The position numbers were made by a program, and so were the translations under genes. From an uncultured Clostridia bacterium (GTDB lineage Bacteria > Bacillota > Clostridia > Oscillospirales > Acutalibacteraceae): a stretch of DNA of 64,000 nt. Positions 43,306 through 53,183 of the stretch are shown here, one piece after another; within the stretch, counting starts at the first letter, position 1, and every line of letters begins with the position of its first letter. Below the pieces are notes generated by a model. It had not been told where the DNA came from. It worked only from the letters and a program-made list of their open reading frames with translations, and did no database searches. The stretch is taken from contig CAMNST010000011.1 of the NCBI GenBank assembly GCA_946555465.1, forward strand, positions 1 to 64,000, given 5' to 3'.

Positions 43306-46300
43306 CTACACACTTTCTTTTTCAATTACAACCAAACCGCCGCAGCGAATCGGAATAATTATTTTGTTATCAGCAAAATGTGCAATATCAGGATAACCGT
43401 CAACCTCAAACTGAGATATAAGAACAGGATTATCAATATCCGAAACGTCTGCAAGCGTAACCATTTTTCCGTAGCCGTAACTTGCAGCAAGAATTTCCGA
43501 ATTACAGGCAACTTTTCCCCTGAATGTTTTTACACCGTCAATTTTCTTAACTTTAAGTGAAGCAATATCGCTCTGACTTACCTGTTCGGGATTATAATAA
43601 ACATATCCGTCATTGTAAAGCGTAACAGCCCAATCACCACAGGCGGCAACACCGTTTGTCTGTGATGCAAATCTGTTTGTAAGAAGATTTACATTCGTTA
43701 TCTTTCCGTCCGATGCATCAATCCAGCGTATATTGGCACTGTCTGCAAATCCGATATACTTACCGCCTACAAGACCCGTGCAGGCATTACGGCTGTACAT
43801 AGTTCCTGTTTTGCTTGTAAGAAGCGTTTTCGGAGAAGATAAATCCGTTATATCTATAACCGAAATCTTTGTCCATCCGGACTGAGCAAAAATCATAGTC
43901 TCATCAGGTGAAAGTTCAAAATCCGTAACGGTAAAATTATATTCGGATAATTTCCACCGTCCTGTTTCCTGCAGTCCGTCTGCACTTATTTCATAAATTC
44001 CGATACCCTCATTTGATTCTGCAGCAATAAGATAATTGTCAAGAATTTTTAAATCAACTGCTGCCCCGGCTGTTTTTACTCTGGAGATAACCTCGAAATC
44101 AGAATTTAAAACCGCAATACCCCCGTCACCACAGGCTGCAAAAATGCGTTCATCTGTCTCGCAAGCAGCAACGGAATAAACAGAGTTGCCTATATCGTAA
44201 AATGCAGTTTTATATCCGTCTATCTGCGGAACAACTGTTTTGTTTTCCCTTTGTGAATAAGAAATGTATCCCCCATCAGAACTGTTTTCCGTCTCAATCC
44301 AGTCTGCCTTATAGGCGTAAAGACCTGTAAAAACATCCGAGAAATAGAGACATCCGTTACCGACAGCATAACCCATTACAGGTCCCTGCTGAAAAGCAGC
44401 AGAATCATACGGGAAAAGATAGTTTTCATTTGTAATCTTATGATAATTGGATGAATTTTTCGGTATTCTTATTGTTAAATGATCAACTCTCTGAGGTGAT
44501 TTGGGATTTGAAATATCATAAATATATATACCGGGATATGTGGCACTATAATAAGCATAGTTTCCGCTGATTTTAACCTTCCAGTGATCATATGATCCAT
44601 TGCGGTAACGGCCGTCAATTTTTGAAGTTGAAAGCCACTGCGGATTTTTTGGATCTGACACATCATATATTTCCATGCCATTTCCTGTTCCGTAGCCGGG
44701 AGAGGTTACCAGCGAACTGGTATTTCTTCCTGAATAACCTGTTGCAACACACAGAATTCCATCTGAAATATCAAGACCGCCCGGCTGACCGTCAACCAGT
44801 ATTTCCTTAACAAAATAAGGATTTGCTGCATCTTTAACATTGTAGATATCAATTCTTTTTTCTGCCCAGGAACTGATATACAGATATCCGTCACTGATTT
44901 CACAGTCATAAAACTCTTTTTTATCCGATATTACACTGCAAAGTTTCGGACTGCTCAAATCTGATATATCCAGCACCTCAACACCATAATAGCGGCTTGC
45001 AATAAAAGCATAGTCGCCACTGACGCACAAACCTGTTGCAAGTTCAAGGGTGGTATGGTTTGATAATATCTGCGGTGCTTTTTTATCTGAAATATCAACA
45101 AAATAAACACCGTTTTCACGTGATGTTATAACAATACCTTTTCCGCCATTGCAGAAATCCATATCTCTTGTATTTCCAAGTCCGCTCAGTGCAGAAAGAG
45201 CCGTAAGTGCTCCGTCAGGTTCTGCCTTATATATTGTGAGAACTCCATAGTGTGCCGCGTAAACATAATTTTCATCCGCCAGCATTGCCGTTGCTTTTTC
45301 CGCAATGGCAGATTCTTCATAATAAACAGTTTCCTTCTGATCGTCAAGCAGAAAAAGGCCTGTTTTCAGCGTATTAACCTTCGCCTGATTGCAGTTTACG
45401 AGCGAGAAATTGCCTATATAAACATTCTGAGATGTGGTTGTAAGTTTGATTTTAAGTGTACTTAAACTTTTTATTCCTTTAACAGGCAGATAATATGCCG
45501 TCTTCTGCGTATTAAATGTAAATGAGCCTGAATATGAGGAACTGCCGCTGATTTTCAAATCAAACTTTCCGCAGGATTCTTCCGCATATGCGGTAAAGCA
45601 AAGAAGTAAAACATCATCTGTATCTGCCGATGTATCAAGAGCAAGAGAAAGTGACCTATCTGTTACCGAGATTTTTGCATTCTCTGAAAAATAATCAGCA
45701 TCTCTCAGGACTTCGGCATTTTCCGGCAAACCTTCAATTTCACTTCCGTCTGTAAAAACAATAAAACTTTTTTCTTTATTTATAACATCAACTATACGAA
45801 CAATATCCGAAATTGCCTGATTACCGTATGAATCAGTTATCACACATCTGTATACACAACTTGTTTTTCTGTAAGAAGTTACAGGAACAGTGAGCGTATC
45901 CGTGTATACACCTGTAATATCTGACGGCATATATTTGCCATTTGTCCATTTCGCACCGCCGTCCGACGAATACTGCCAGTTATATGACAATCCTTTACCC
46001 TGTGCAGTTACGGCAAATACAGCCTTATCACCTGTATTTGCCTCACAGTTTGCCGGCTGAAAAGTAATCTGAACAATATCACTTTTTACTATAATTTTAA
46101 CGCTGTTGCTGTAAAGTGTATTACCGTATTTATCCGTTAAACAGCATCTGTATATACACTTTGATATATAAGAGGTCAGAGTAAGATAAAGTGTACTGCC
46201 GTTTTTACCTTTGGAGCGTGAATTGCTCCACGTTTTACCATTATCATCACTGAGTTGCCACTGATATTTTATATCCGTGCCCTCTGCCTTTACAGAAAAG

Positions 46301-46770
46301 GTAAACTCTTCACCCATATTACACAAGGCATCTTCAGGCTGCCTTGTTACTGTCAGGGACTTATCAGGAAGTATTACCGACACAACATCACTTATAAGCG
46401 TATTGCCGTATTTATCCGTTAAACAGCATCTGTATATACATTTTGATATATAAGATGTTACGGTAAGATACAGCGTACTGCTGCTTCTGCCTTTTGAACG
46501 CGAATTGCTCCATGTTTTACCATTATCATCACTGAGCTGCCACTGATATGTAACACCCTCGCCCTTTACTTTTAACGAGAAAGTAATATCATCACCGATA
46601 TCACATGCAATACTTTCAGGCTGATTGATAATACTGAGAGTCAAATTATCGTCACCTTTTACTGAAAACAGCGAAAATGGTGATAAAAACAGCATAATCA
46701 GCGCCAGTAAACCGACGCTGATTTTTTTCATAATATTAAAACATTTTACTTTAGAATGAGACTTATGCAT
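43306..46770 (-). CDS. Large secreted protein: three Ig-like domains plus LVIVD beta-propeller repeats
   Basis: About 1154 residues. A signal peptide near residues 15-38 is followed by three Ig-like domains (about 40-330), each with YQWQLSDDNGKTW- or YNWQYSSDGG-type strands and a CIYRC or CVYRC strand whose Cys may form a disulfide. After a jelly-roll-like linker, the rest (about 480-1154) is built from LVIVD-type repeats (YLYISSWAEKRIDIYNV, KNPQWLSTS), which should fold as a beta-propeller. No catalytic site is seen. It overlaps the flippase stop by 8 bases with a GAGGAG site, so it is co-translated with polymer export genes; a role in holding or shaping the polymer outside the cell is inference. 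Confidence 0.75.
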   Translation of the reverse strand: MHKSHSKVKCFNIMKKISVGLLALIMLFLSPFSLFSVKGDDNLTLSIINQPESIACDIGDDITFSLKVKGEGVTYQWQLSDDNGKTWSNSRSKGRSSSTLYLTVTSYISKCIYRCCLTDKYGNTLISDVVSVILPDKSLTVTRQPEDALCNMGEEFTFSVKAEGTDIKYQWQLSDDNGKTWSNSRSKGKNGSTLYLTLTSYISKCIYRCCLTDKYGNTLYSNSVKIIVKSDIVQITFQPANCEANTGDKAVFAVTAQGKGLSYNWQYSSDGGAKWTNGKYMPSDITGVYTDTLTVPVTSYRKTSCVYRCVITDSYGNQAISDIVRIVDVINKEKSFIVFTDGSEIEGLPENAEVLRDADYFSENAKISVTDRSLSLALDTSADTDDVLLLCFTAYAEESCGKFDLKISGSSSYSGSFTFNTQKTAYYLPVKGIKSLSTLKIKLTTTSQNVYIGNFSLVNCNQAKVNTLKTGLFLLDDQKETVYYEESAIAEKATAMLADENYVYAAHYGVLTIYKAEPDGALTALSALSGLGNTRDMDFCNGGKGIVITSRENGVYFVDISDKKAPQILSNHTTLELATGLCVSGDYAFIASRYYGVEVLDISDLSSPKLCSVISDKKEFYDCEISDGYLYISSWAEKRIDIYNVKDAANPYFVKEILVDGQPGGLDISDGILCVATGYSGRNTSSLVTSPGYGTGNGMEIYDVSDPKNPQWLSTSKIDGRYRNGSYDHWKVKISGNYAYYSATYPGIYIYDISNPKSPQRVDHLTIRIPKNSSNYHKITNENYLFPYDSAAFQQGPVMGYAVGNGCLYFSDVFTGLYAYKADWIETENSSDGGYISYSQRENKTVVPQIDGYKTAFYDIGNSVYSVAACETDERIFAACGDGGIAVLNSDFEVISRVKTAGAAVDLKILDNYLIAAESNEGIGIYEISADGLQETGRWKLSEYNFTVTDFELSPDETMIFAQSGWTKISVIDITDLSSPKTLLTSKTGTMYSRNACTGLVGGKYIGFADSANIRWIDASDGKITNVNLLTNRFASQTNGVAACGDWAVTLYNDGYVYYNPEQVSQSDIASLKVKKIDGVKTFRGKVACNSEILAASYGYGKMVTLADVSDIDNPVLISQFEVDGYPDIAHFADNKIIIPIRCGGLVVIEKESV
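46124..46267 (-). repeat. 144-bp direct repeat, copy 1 (second Ig-like domain)
   Basis: Nearly identical to 46406-46549, which lies 282 bases away. It covers the core of the second Ig-like domain. Confidence 0.75.
46406..46549 (-). repeat. 144-bp direct repeat, copy 2 (first Ig-like domain)
   Basis: Nearly identical to 46124-46267; a recent domain duplication or a gene-conversion tract inside the secreted protein gene. Confidence 0.75.
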
Positions 46771-48283
46771 TCTTATCTCCTCTGCGTTTAAGCATACCCT
46801 TGAGTTTCTCAAGGAGATTTTTTACATCATTGTGATAAAAAACAAAATGAAGAATACCTGATGAAGCAATACTTACAAGCGTTACTTCAACTGCAAGAAC
46901 AATCCACTGCCACCAGTTTTCAACATTTGAATCAAAAAGAAATCTTGAAGAAAGATATGTTATAACTGCGACAACCGCATTTACAACAATGTGCCCGATA
47001 AAAATAAAAATACTTCTTGAAACAATTTTTTTAGATAAATAGAAAGCATATTGAAAAGAGCGAAATACCGTAGCAACGAGTGTGCCCACGGCCACGCCTA
47101 CCATGCCAAATTTTATTACAAGAATAATGGAAAGAACTATATTAAGTCCTGCCTCAAAAATAGCACCGTTTTTTGTCTGCTTAAAATGACCTACAGCCTC
47201 AACAATAGTCTGATAAGGCAGCCGGAAACAAGCAAATGAACCGGCTATGGTAACAAGCATTGCAAAAAGAGGACGGGAATAATTTACATCATTGATTCCA
47301 CTGGTATAAACAAGCGCAAACGGAACAATCATAACGCCGGCAACACTGTATATAACCGATGTTGAACCAAAAACAATAAGTTCATATATCCTGAGATTTT
47401 TGTGAATAAGTTCCTTTTCATTTTTTGCAAACATATTTCCGAAAGCCGCCCCAAAACCGCTTACGAAAGTTGAAATAATGTTCTGAAGATTTGCTATAAC
47501 ATAATTATAAACCGTATAAACAGAAACTTCCTTTGTGCTGGCAAAGCAAGTAAGCACCATTACATCCGTATTGTTATGAACAAAAAAAGCAACAGTTTGG
47601 CTGAAAGCATCCCATCTCTGTTTAATGGCATTCTGATTTGGTTTTACCGTTCTGTCGATTTTATATTTCTTTCGGCAGTAAATATTTGTAACAATAGGAT
47701 TTAAAGAAAATACAACAGCACTTCCAAGTTTTACGATATGAATTGAACAGCCTGATTTTATCAGAATTGCAGCAATGGCGGTGTTCAAAATTGTTGTGCA
47801 TATCTGAATAGTTGATATAACATAATTACATTGATCTGCCTGCAGAAGCATCTGATAAGTTATTCCGAAATAGTATTGCACAAAGGTACTTATACCAAGT
47901 ATCAAAACAAGAGTAAAAGAAAAAAGCCACTCAAACTCATCTTTTACCAAAAACGGGTATACGGCAGCAAATACAAAAAGCGCAAATATAAATATAATTG
48001 CAACGCGTCGCATAAATATTTCCGTTGCACGTATAATAGCACTTATCTCACGATTATCTTTGTCGGCCAGAGGTTTATAAAGTGCTGCTCTTGTTACACC
48101 GCCAACTCCTGCGCGAAGCAGAACTACACAAGTCAGAAACTGAGTTATTGACGATGTTATACCGTTATAACTTGAACCGAAACTGCTGAGTATCAAACGA
48201 GGAAGAATGAGACCGCATATGACCGCAACAACCTCATAAGACAATGCAGATACAGTATTAAACATCGCTTTTTTTGATCTCAT
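46763..48283 (-). CDS. Polysaccharide flippase (Wzx/MurJ-like, MOP superfamily)
   Basis: A 506-residue membrane protein with about 12-14 helices. SKKAMFNTVSALSYEVVAVICGLILPRLIL at the start and the overall pattern match the polysaccharide transport family that flips lipid-linked repeat units. The ATG at 48283 overlaps the stop codon of the pyruvyl transferase gene (TAATG) and has GGGAG upstream. Confidence 0.87.
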   Translation of the reverse strand: MRSKKAMFNTVSALSYEVVAVICGLILPRLILSSFGSSYNGITSSITQFLTCVVLLRAGVGGVTRAALYKPLADKDNREISAIIRATEIFMRRVAIIFIFALFVFAAVYPFLVKDEFEWLFSFTLVLILGISTFVQYYFGITYQMLLQADQCNYVISTIQICTTILNTAIAAILIKSGCSIHIVKLGSAVVFSLNPIVTNIYCRKKYKIDRTVKPNQNAIKQRWDAFSQTVAFFVHNNTDVMVLTCFASTKEVSVYTVYNYVIANLQNIISTFVSGFGAAFGNMFAKNEKELIHKNLRIYELIVFGSTSVIYSVAGVMIVPFALVYTSGINDVNYSRPLFAMLVTIAGSFACFRLPYQTIVEAVGHFKQTKNGAIFEAGLNIVLSIILVIKFGMVGVAVGTLVATVFRSFQYAFYLSKKIVSRSIFIFIGHIVVNAVVAVITYLSSRFLFDSNVENWWQWIVLAVEVTLVSIASSGILHFVFYHNDVKNLLEKLKGMLKRRGDKNA

Positions 48284-49350
48284 TAACAATTTTCTCCCAA
48301 AGCATTTTTTATATAATTCAAAGATTTTGAACGCAACTGCATGATTACTTCATCAACCTTTTTATAATCCAATGATTCTTTAAATTTATCAACAATTAAA
48401 TCATTTTCTTCAGTAAGCGTTTCCATAAGACCGATTTGACTGATAAAATCGGTTATTTTTAACTTTTTCACACCATAATCAATAAAATTCTTATGAAATA
48501 AAACGGAAAATATTGTTCCGTGAAATGTATCTGTAATAACATATTGTGCATATTTCATATAAGCAATAAACGAATATGGTTCATATGCAGGATTATAATC
48601 ACACCATGAGCGGTATTCACCGAAAGAAACAATTTTACAGCCTGTCTGTTTCTTTAATTGAAGAATCTGCTCTTTTTTCTTTTGTGATATATCCGAAAAA
48701 TGATAAAGCAATATATATTTCTGATTTTTCATTGCAAAATCAGATGGAATCATTTCATCATACTCTTTTTCATCAAGAAGAAGAGTAGGGTCACAAACCA
48801 TATAAGGTTCTGCCCCGGTTAATTTTTCAACAATATCCTTTGTTGAATCATCGCGAACTGAAATGAAATCAAGATTATTCACGGCCGATTTTATCGTGTC
48901 ATCTTTTTCAAATACTTTGTACGGCGTATTTGCAGCAGATACAGCATATGTAATTTTTTTTACATCGGGCAAATTACTTCCAAGATATGTTTCTCTATTG
49001 TTATAAAAATATTGTGAATTAAAATTCCATATCGTATCACTGCCAAAAACAAAACACTCAATTTCATCAAAAAGTTCTGAACTTCTATGCACAACAGGCT
49101 GTTTTTTATTAATTCTATTATAGTTATTATGCATTTTAAGCACATTTGCAGCATAACCGAAATTAAACTTTGCCATTTTAATTAAACTAGATTTTAAAGA
49201 ATTTTTCAAACTGTTTGAAGTATCTCTCAAATCTCTGTAAAGAAAATATACTTCGTTACCGAGTTTTTCAAGTGTTCTGCGCAAAGCATATGCCTGAAGA
49301 AAACTTCCGCAGTTTTCAGTATTATAAACCGTCACTATTGCTATTTTCAT
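48283..49350 (-). CDS. Polysaccharide pyruvyl transferase family protein
   Basis: A 355-residue protein. VTVYNTENCGSFLQAYAL, FGSDTIWN, DPTLLL and TDTFHGTIFS match the pyruvyl transferase family (CsaB/WcaK-like), which moves enolpyruvate from PEP to a sugar hydroxyl and makes the polymer acidic. Some members instead act as glycosyl-type transferases in gut bacteria. It sits between the polymerase and the flippase. Confidence 0.85.
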   Translation of the reverse strand: MKIAIVTVYNTENCGSFLQAYALRRTLEKLGNEVYFLYRDLRDTSNSLKNSLKSSLIKMAKFNFGYAANVLKMHNNYNRINKKQPVVHRSSELFDEIECFVFGSDTIWNFNSQYFYNNRETYLGSNLPDVKKITYAVSAANTPYKVFEKDDTIKSAVNNLDFISVRDDSTKDIVEKLTGAEPYMVCDPTLLLDEKEYDEMIPSDFAMKNQKYILLYHFSDISQKKKEQILQLKKQTGCKIVSFGEYRSWCDYNPAYEPYSFIAYMKYAQYVITDTFHGTIFSVLFHKNFIDYGVKKLKITDFISQIGLMETLTEENDLIVDKFKESLDYKKVDEVIMQLRSKSLNYIKNALGENC

Positions 49351-49371
49351 TTTTTACCTTCTTAAGCCGTA

Positions 49372-50613
49372 TTACTGAATAATAATTTTTGTTGAAAGCG
49401 TTTTTGATTTATCTTTTTCACTATAAAAATATAACAAAAACAAGCAGAAATAATAATACATACTGATATGAGTCATCCACGGAATACGTGCATAGTCAAG
49501 AATAATCATAGAAAAAAGCATTGCAAAAATTGCTTTCATTTCGTTGGAAACTTTTCTTTGAACAAATGAGCCTATCAGCACCTGCACTACTGGAAGATAC
49601 CATATAACCAGACCCACTATACCAAAGCAGGAAGCAAGTTCGGTATAATTACAATGGCTGTATACAGGAGGAAGATAAACCCCTTCAACAAACCGAACAT
49701 CCCTTAGCATACAATAAAATCCGTCTACACCATATCCAATCCATGGCCTTTCACGAAACATCTGACCTGCGAGTACTTTATATAATTCTCGTCCACGTGC
49801 ACTGCTGTCTGCCTCAACATCCACACCCGTTACTGTAAGAAAAAGATTCTCAATACGAACCCATACCGTTTCATACAAAAACGGCACTGCCTGAACTAAG
49901 GCTATAATTATCGGAACGGCAATAATTATACCGAAAATATAAGGAACAAGTTTTCTTAAATCGTTCTGCATAAGAATAAACACAAGCATAATAATCATTA
50001 ACTGCAGAATTGCACCTCTTGAACCTGTACAAAAGATGGTAACTACTGAAAACGCACAAAAAAACTTTCCGAATGGGAAATCACCCCGCTGAGCAAGAAC
50101 ATAACTCATAAATGCACAAAACACCATAACCGCACCAAGCGTGTTTCTCTGCTGTCCTATTGCGTCACCAAAACCTTCTTCACCGGCTTGTCCATACTGT
50201 GCCAAAGGCGTTGTTGCAAGCGCCACAGCCGCCATAATTACGGAACTGATTATATATGACTTGAGAACTGCCAAGGCTCTTTCATATGAATTAACATACA
50301 AAAACATAACTGCCGCTATTGCCAATATGCGGAAAAATGTCAATATAGTATTTGATCCCGTTTTTGTACTATATGCCCATTGAGTAGAAAAAAGGGCCAA
50401 AAGCGCCAAAAAACCAAACCATCTCAGAAGAAAAAGTTCGTTTTTAACAACATTCATAGAAACCTTAAATCTACTGAACAGTACATATAAAATTATTCCT
50501 ATCTGTGCTGCTAACTGAATATATGTTGCAGTATATAAGCAAGCCATTATTGTAAAATATATTGTAAACGCAATATCGGAACCGCTTCGTTTGAACTTTA
50601 TTTCACTTTTCAT
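49372..50613 (-). CDS. O-antigen polymerase/ligase-like membrane protein (Wzy candidate)
   Basis: A 413-residue protein with about eleven hydrophobic segments. RPWIGYGVDGFYCML followed by a large loop and YSHCNYTELASCFGIVGLVIW matches the Wzy_C/O-antigen ligase family. With the flippase and chain-length genes it completes a Wzx/Wzy-type pathway. Confidence 0.83.
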   Translation of the reverse strand: MKSEIKFKRSGSDIAFTIYFTIMACLYTATYIQLAAQIGIILYVLFSRFKVSMNVVKNELFLLRWFGFLALLALFSTQWAYSTKTGSNTILTFFRILAIAAVMFLYVNSYERALAVLKSYIISSVIMAAVALATTPLAQYGQAGEEGFGDAIGQQRNTLGAVMVFCAFMSYVLAQRGDFPFGKFFCAFSVVTIFCTGSRGAILQLMIIMLVFILMQNDLRKLVPYIFGIIIAVPIIIALVQAVPFLYETVWVRIENLFLTVTGVDVEADSSARGRELYKVLAGQMFRERPWIGYGVDGFYCMLRDVRFVEGVYLPPVYSHCNYTELASCFGIVGLVIWYLPVVQVLIGSFVQRKVSNEMKAIFAMLFSMIILDYARIPWMTHISMYYYFCLFLLYFYSEKDKSKTLSTKIIIQ

Positions 50614-50667
50614 TCATTTTCACATCCTCTTGTACAACAGACCGCTTACGTCTAATTATCAAAAAAA

Positions 50668-51570
50668 TCAATTTATGGTTTTTTCGGGAAGTTTAATCCA
50701 TTCTCCAAGTTTGTAATCCCACTCTTCAGGTTCAAACGGCACCATACCGCTCCAGTGGAAAAACGTAAGTTCACCGAAATAAACCTGTCCGTTAATATCA
50801 TAAAAATCCACTCTCACACAAGGAATATCCTTTGAGAGTTTTTTTGCCAACTGTTTCATTTCTTCAAAAGCAGGAGGACATTTTATTTCATGTTTTGCAT
50901 TCGGATGACCATTGATAAAAGGAAGATGATTAAACTGCATATCAAAGAAATCAAATTTTGTTTCTTCGCCCTCTAACTGACGGTCTGAAGCGATAAACAT
51001 AACTTTAGGCTCACCGTTAAAACAGAAAAACTTATAGTCTTTAAGTTCATAACCCGATTCATCAACCATATATTTTTCAGCAATAATACGCGGTTTAACA
51101 TTTTTATACGGCCATTCACGTCCGTACATAAAATAGTCTTTCTGCAGGCATTTATTTATTTTCTTTTCTGCTTCCTGCTTATCAAGTTTTGCCTTATCCG
51201 TAACAATTACAAGTCCGCCTGAATCATGTGTGCATTTGAGAACATATTCATCAGGCAGAGAATCAAAATCTATGTCTTCAAATTTATCCCATACACCAAG
51301 CGTCGGAATTATATATTTTTCGCCGATTATATCGGCAACATATTTTTTAACTGCATATTTATCAACCATAGTGGTGTATTCAGGTCTTCTGTCATATAAT
51401 TTTAACCACTGCATTTTTTCATTAAATGTTTCAGGTGATTCAAAATCAAGTTTTTTGCCGAGATTTGCATAAAACATCATTTTTAAATATGCCGTATCAC
51501 TCATATTTTCAAAAAGATGAATTTTAAATCCCATATTAATAATTTTCTTTAATACTCTGTGTTTTGCCAT
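50668..51570 (-). CDS. TupA-like ATP-grasp protein
   Basis: A 300-residue ATP-grasp enzyme: ESPETFNEKMQWLKLYDR near residue 45, VDKYAVKKYV, VLKCTHDSGG and a C-terminal VRVDFYDINGQVYFGELTFFHWSG with the metal-binding residues. TupA-type proteins couple an acidic unit or amino acid to cell-wall polymers such as teichuronopeptides. It may modify uronic acid residues of this polymer, in line with the UDP-uronate genes in the operon. The ATG at 51570 is preferred because AGGGAG lies upstream. Confidence 0.82.
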   Translation of the reverse strand: MAKHRVLKKIINMGFKIHLFENMSDTAYLKMMFYANLGKKLDFESPETFNEKMQWLKLYDRRPEYTTMVDKYAVKKYVADIIGEKYIIPTLGVWDKFEDIDFDSLPDEYVLKCTHDSGGLVIVTDKAKLDKQEAEKKINKCLQKDYFMYGREWPYKNVKPRIIAEKYMVDESGYELKDYKFFCFNGEPKVMFIASDRQLEGEETKFDFFDMQFNHLPFINGHPNAKHEIKCPPAFEEMKQLAKKLSKDIPCVRVDFYDINGQVYFGELTFFHWSGMVPFEPEEWDYKLGEWIKLPEKTIN

Positions 51571-51572
51571 AA

Positions 51573-52631
51573 TTACTCCCTGATTAATTCTTCCCATTTT
51601 CTGCATACTGCATCTTTTTGTAAAACCTGACGGACATATTTCTCTTTTTCAGACAGTTCTTTTCTTAACTGTTCAGACTCCGCAATGCTGCACATAGCCT
51701 TTGTCAGGGCCTTTTCGTCACCAACATCTATAAGTATGCCTGCTCCGTCTTTCATATAAATTTTTGCACCGCCGGGCGGGCAATCTGTGCATACGCTCGG
51801 AATACCGATTGCAAGTGCCTCAAGCATTGAATTTGACAGACCTTCACAGTCGGATGTAAGAAAAAATGCCTCGCATCCGCTCATTATTGAATGAATTTCA
51901 GATGTATGACCCATAAAATGAATAAATGAATCCGCTTTTATTTTTTTACAGTAATCTTCCATTTCCTGCTTATAACTTTCAGGCTCACCATCACCGTAAA
52001 TTTCAAGTTTATAATCAGAATGCGTTTTATGAAATTCAGAAAAACTGTTAATAAGCATAGGAATATTTTTTTGCTTTGATATTCGGCACGCCGTTACAAA
52101 AACTTTTCTATGCCCCTCTTCCTTCCAGTAAGGAAGGTTATCTTTGATAGGATTTCCGATTACCACACCCTTTTTACGGATAGAAGAATCAAAATAATCT
52201 CTTGCATCTTCCGTCTGGAAAATAATGTTTTTTGCGTGGTGATAAACAAAAAGCCTTATTTTTTTTCTTAAATAATACTTTTCAATGTACTTAGGATCCA
52301 TTCTGAGAGACGGTATAACCGGAATACGGCTGAGCACAAGTGGTATCAATTCATTTGTTATAAACGAAAAGGCTGCATCTGCCTTGAAGTTTTTCACCTG
52401 TTTTTTCAGGAGAAAACTTCTCTCAATCATGCATAGGGTACCGTTTTCAGACTTCGTTTTCAGAAAAACATATTTTATTCTTTCGTCAAGAACATATTCA
52501 CGTTTATTATTGTAGCATGCAACAAATAACACATCATAATTATTCTGTGCAAAATAATTTGCTACCAGCGCAGCAACACGTTCTGCTCCGCCGCCGCTCA
52601 GACCATGGGCAATTACCGCAATTCTTTTCAA
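51573..52631 (-). CDS. GT4 family glycosyltransferase
   Basis: A 352-residue GT-B enzyme with VIAHGLSGGGAERVAALVANYF at the start and LTSDCEGLSNSMLEALAIGIPSV in the donor domain. Its stop is two bases from the start of the downstream ATP-grasp gene. The acceptor and donor are unknown. Confidence 0.85.
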   Translation of the reverse strand: MKRIAVIAHGLSGGGAERVAALVANYFAQNNYDVLFVACYNNKREYVLDERIKYVFLKTKSENGTLCMIERSFLLKKQVKNFKADAAFSFITNELIPLVLSRIPVIPSLRMDPKYIEKYYLRKKIRLFVYHHAKNIIFQTEDARDYFDSSIRKKGVVIGNPIKDNLPYWKEEGHRKVFVTACRISKQKNIPMLINSFSEFHKTHSDYKLEIYGDGEPESYKQEMEDYCKKIKADSFIHFMGHTSEIHSIMSGCEAFFLTSDCEGLSNSMLEALAIGIPSVCTDCPPGGAKIYMKDGAGILIDVGDEKALTKAMCSIAESEQLRKELSEKEKYVRQVLQKDAVCRKWEELIRE

Positions 52632-52634
52632 GTA

Positions 52635-53183
52635 TTATTTCCTCCCCCAAAAATATTCTTCTATCTCTTCGGGTTTTGCGTGGTTATCAGGCATACTTCC
52701 GGTAAACTTTGCTCTTTTTTGTGCCAGTTGCTTTACGGAACCAATAACCCGTGCGGGATTGCCGCCGACGATTGTATCTTCTGGAACATCTTTTGTAACA
52801 ACGCTCCCTGCTGCAACAATAACATTTGATGATATAGTGACATTGTACATTATAATTGCATTCTGCCCTATCATAACATTATCGCCGATTATTATTTTAC
52901 CCATATAATAATTATTGTCTGTTACAGGATATTCGGGGTCATTTTTATATCGGAGCATGGAATGGATAACATCATGCGTAACAAATGTAACCCCTGCTGC
53001 AATATTAACATTGTTTCCTATTGAAACAAGATTGGGTTCACTGGGAAGTTTTATGGGCTGAAACAAACAGTGTTCCCCCATAGAGTGAAAAACACCTTTT
53101 TTCTTTAATAAATAGGCTCTTTTACGCGGATTTCCTCTGCTCTGAAGCAATACACTGAGTTCTGTTATTTTTTTATGTTTCAT
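52635..53183 (-). CDS. Hexapeptide-repeat acyltransferase
   Basis: A 182-residue left-handed beta-helix protein of the maltose/galactoside acetyltransferase type. Hexapeptide repeats run from about residue 50 (LVSIGNNVNIAAGVTFVTHDV) through GDNVMIGQNAIIMYNVTI to AAGSVVTKDVPEDTIVGGNPAR; the His of THD is the likely catalytic base. It probably O-acetylates a sugar. Start and stop overlap neighbouring GT4 genes closely. Confidence 0.85.
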   Translation of the reverse strand: MKHKKITELSVLLQSRGNPRKRAYLLKKKGVFHSMGEHCLFQPIKLPSEPNLVSIGNNVNIAAGVTFVTHDVIHSMLRYKNDPEYPVTDNNYYMGKIIIGDNVMIGQNAIIMYNVTISSNVIVAAGSVVTKDVPEDTIVGGNPARVIGSVKQLAQKRAKFTGSMPDNHAKPEEIEEYFWGRK

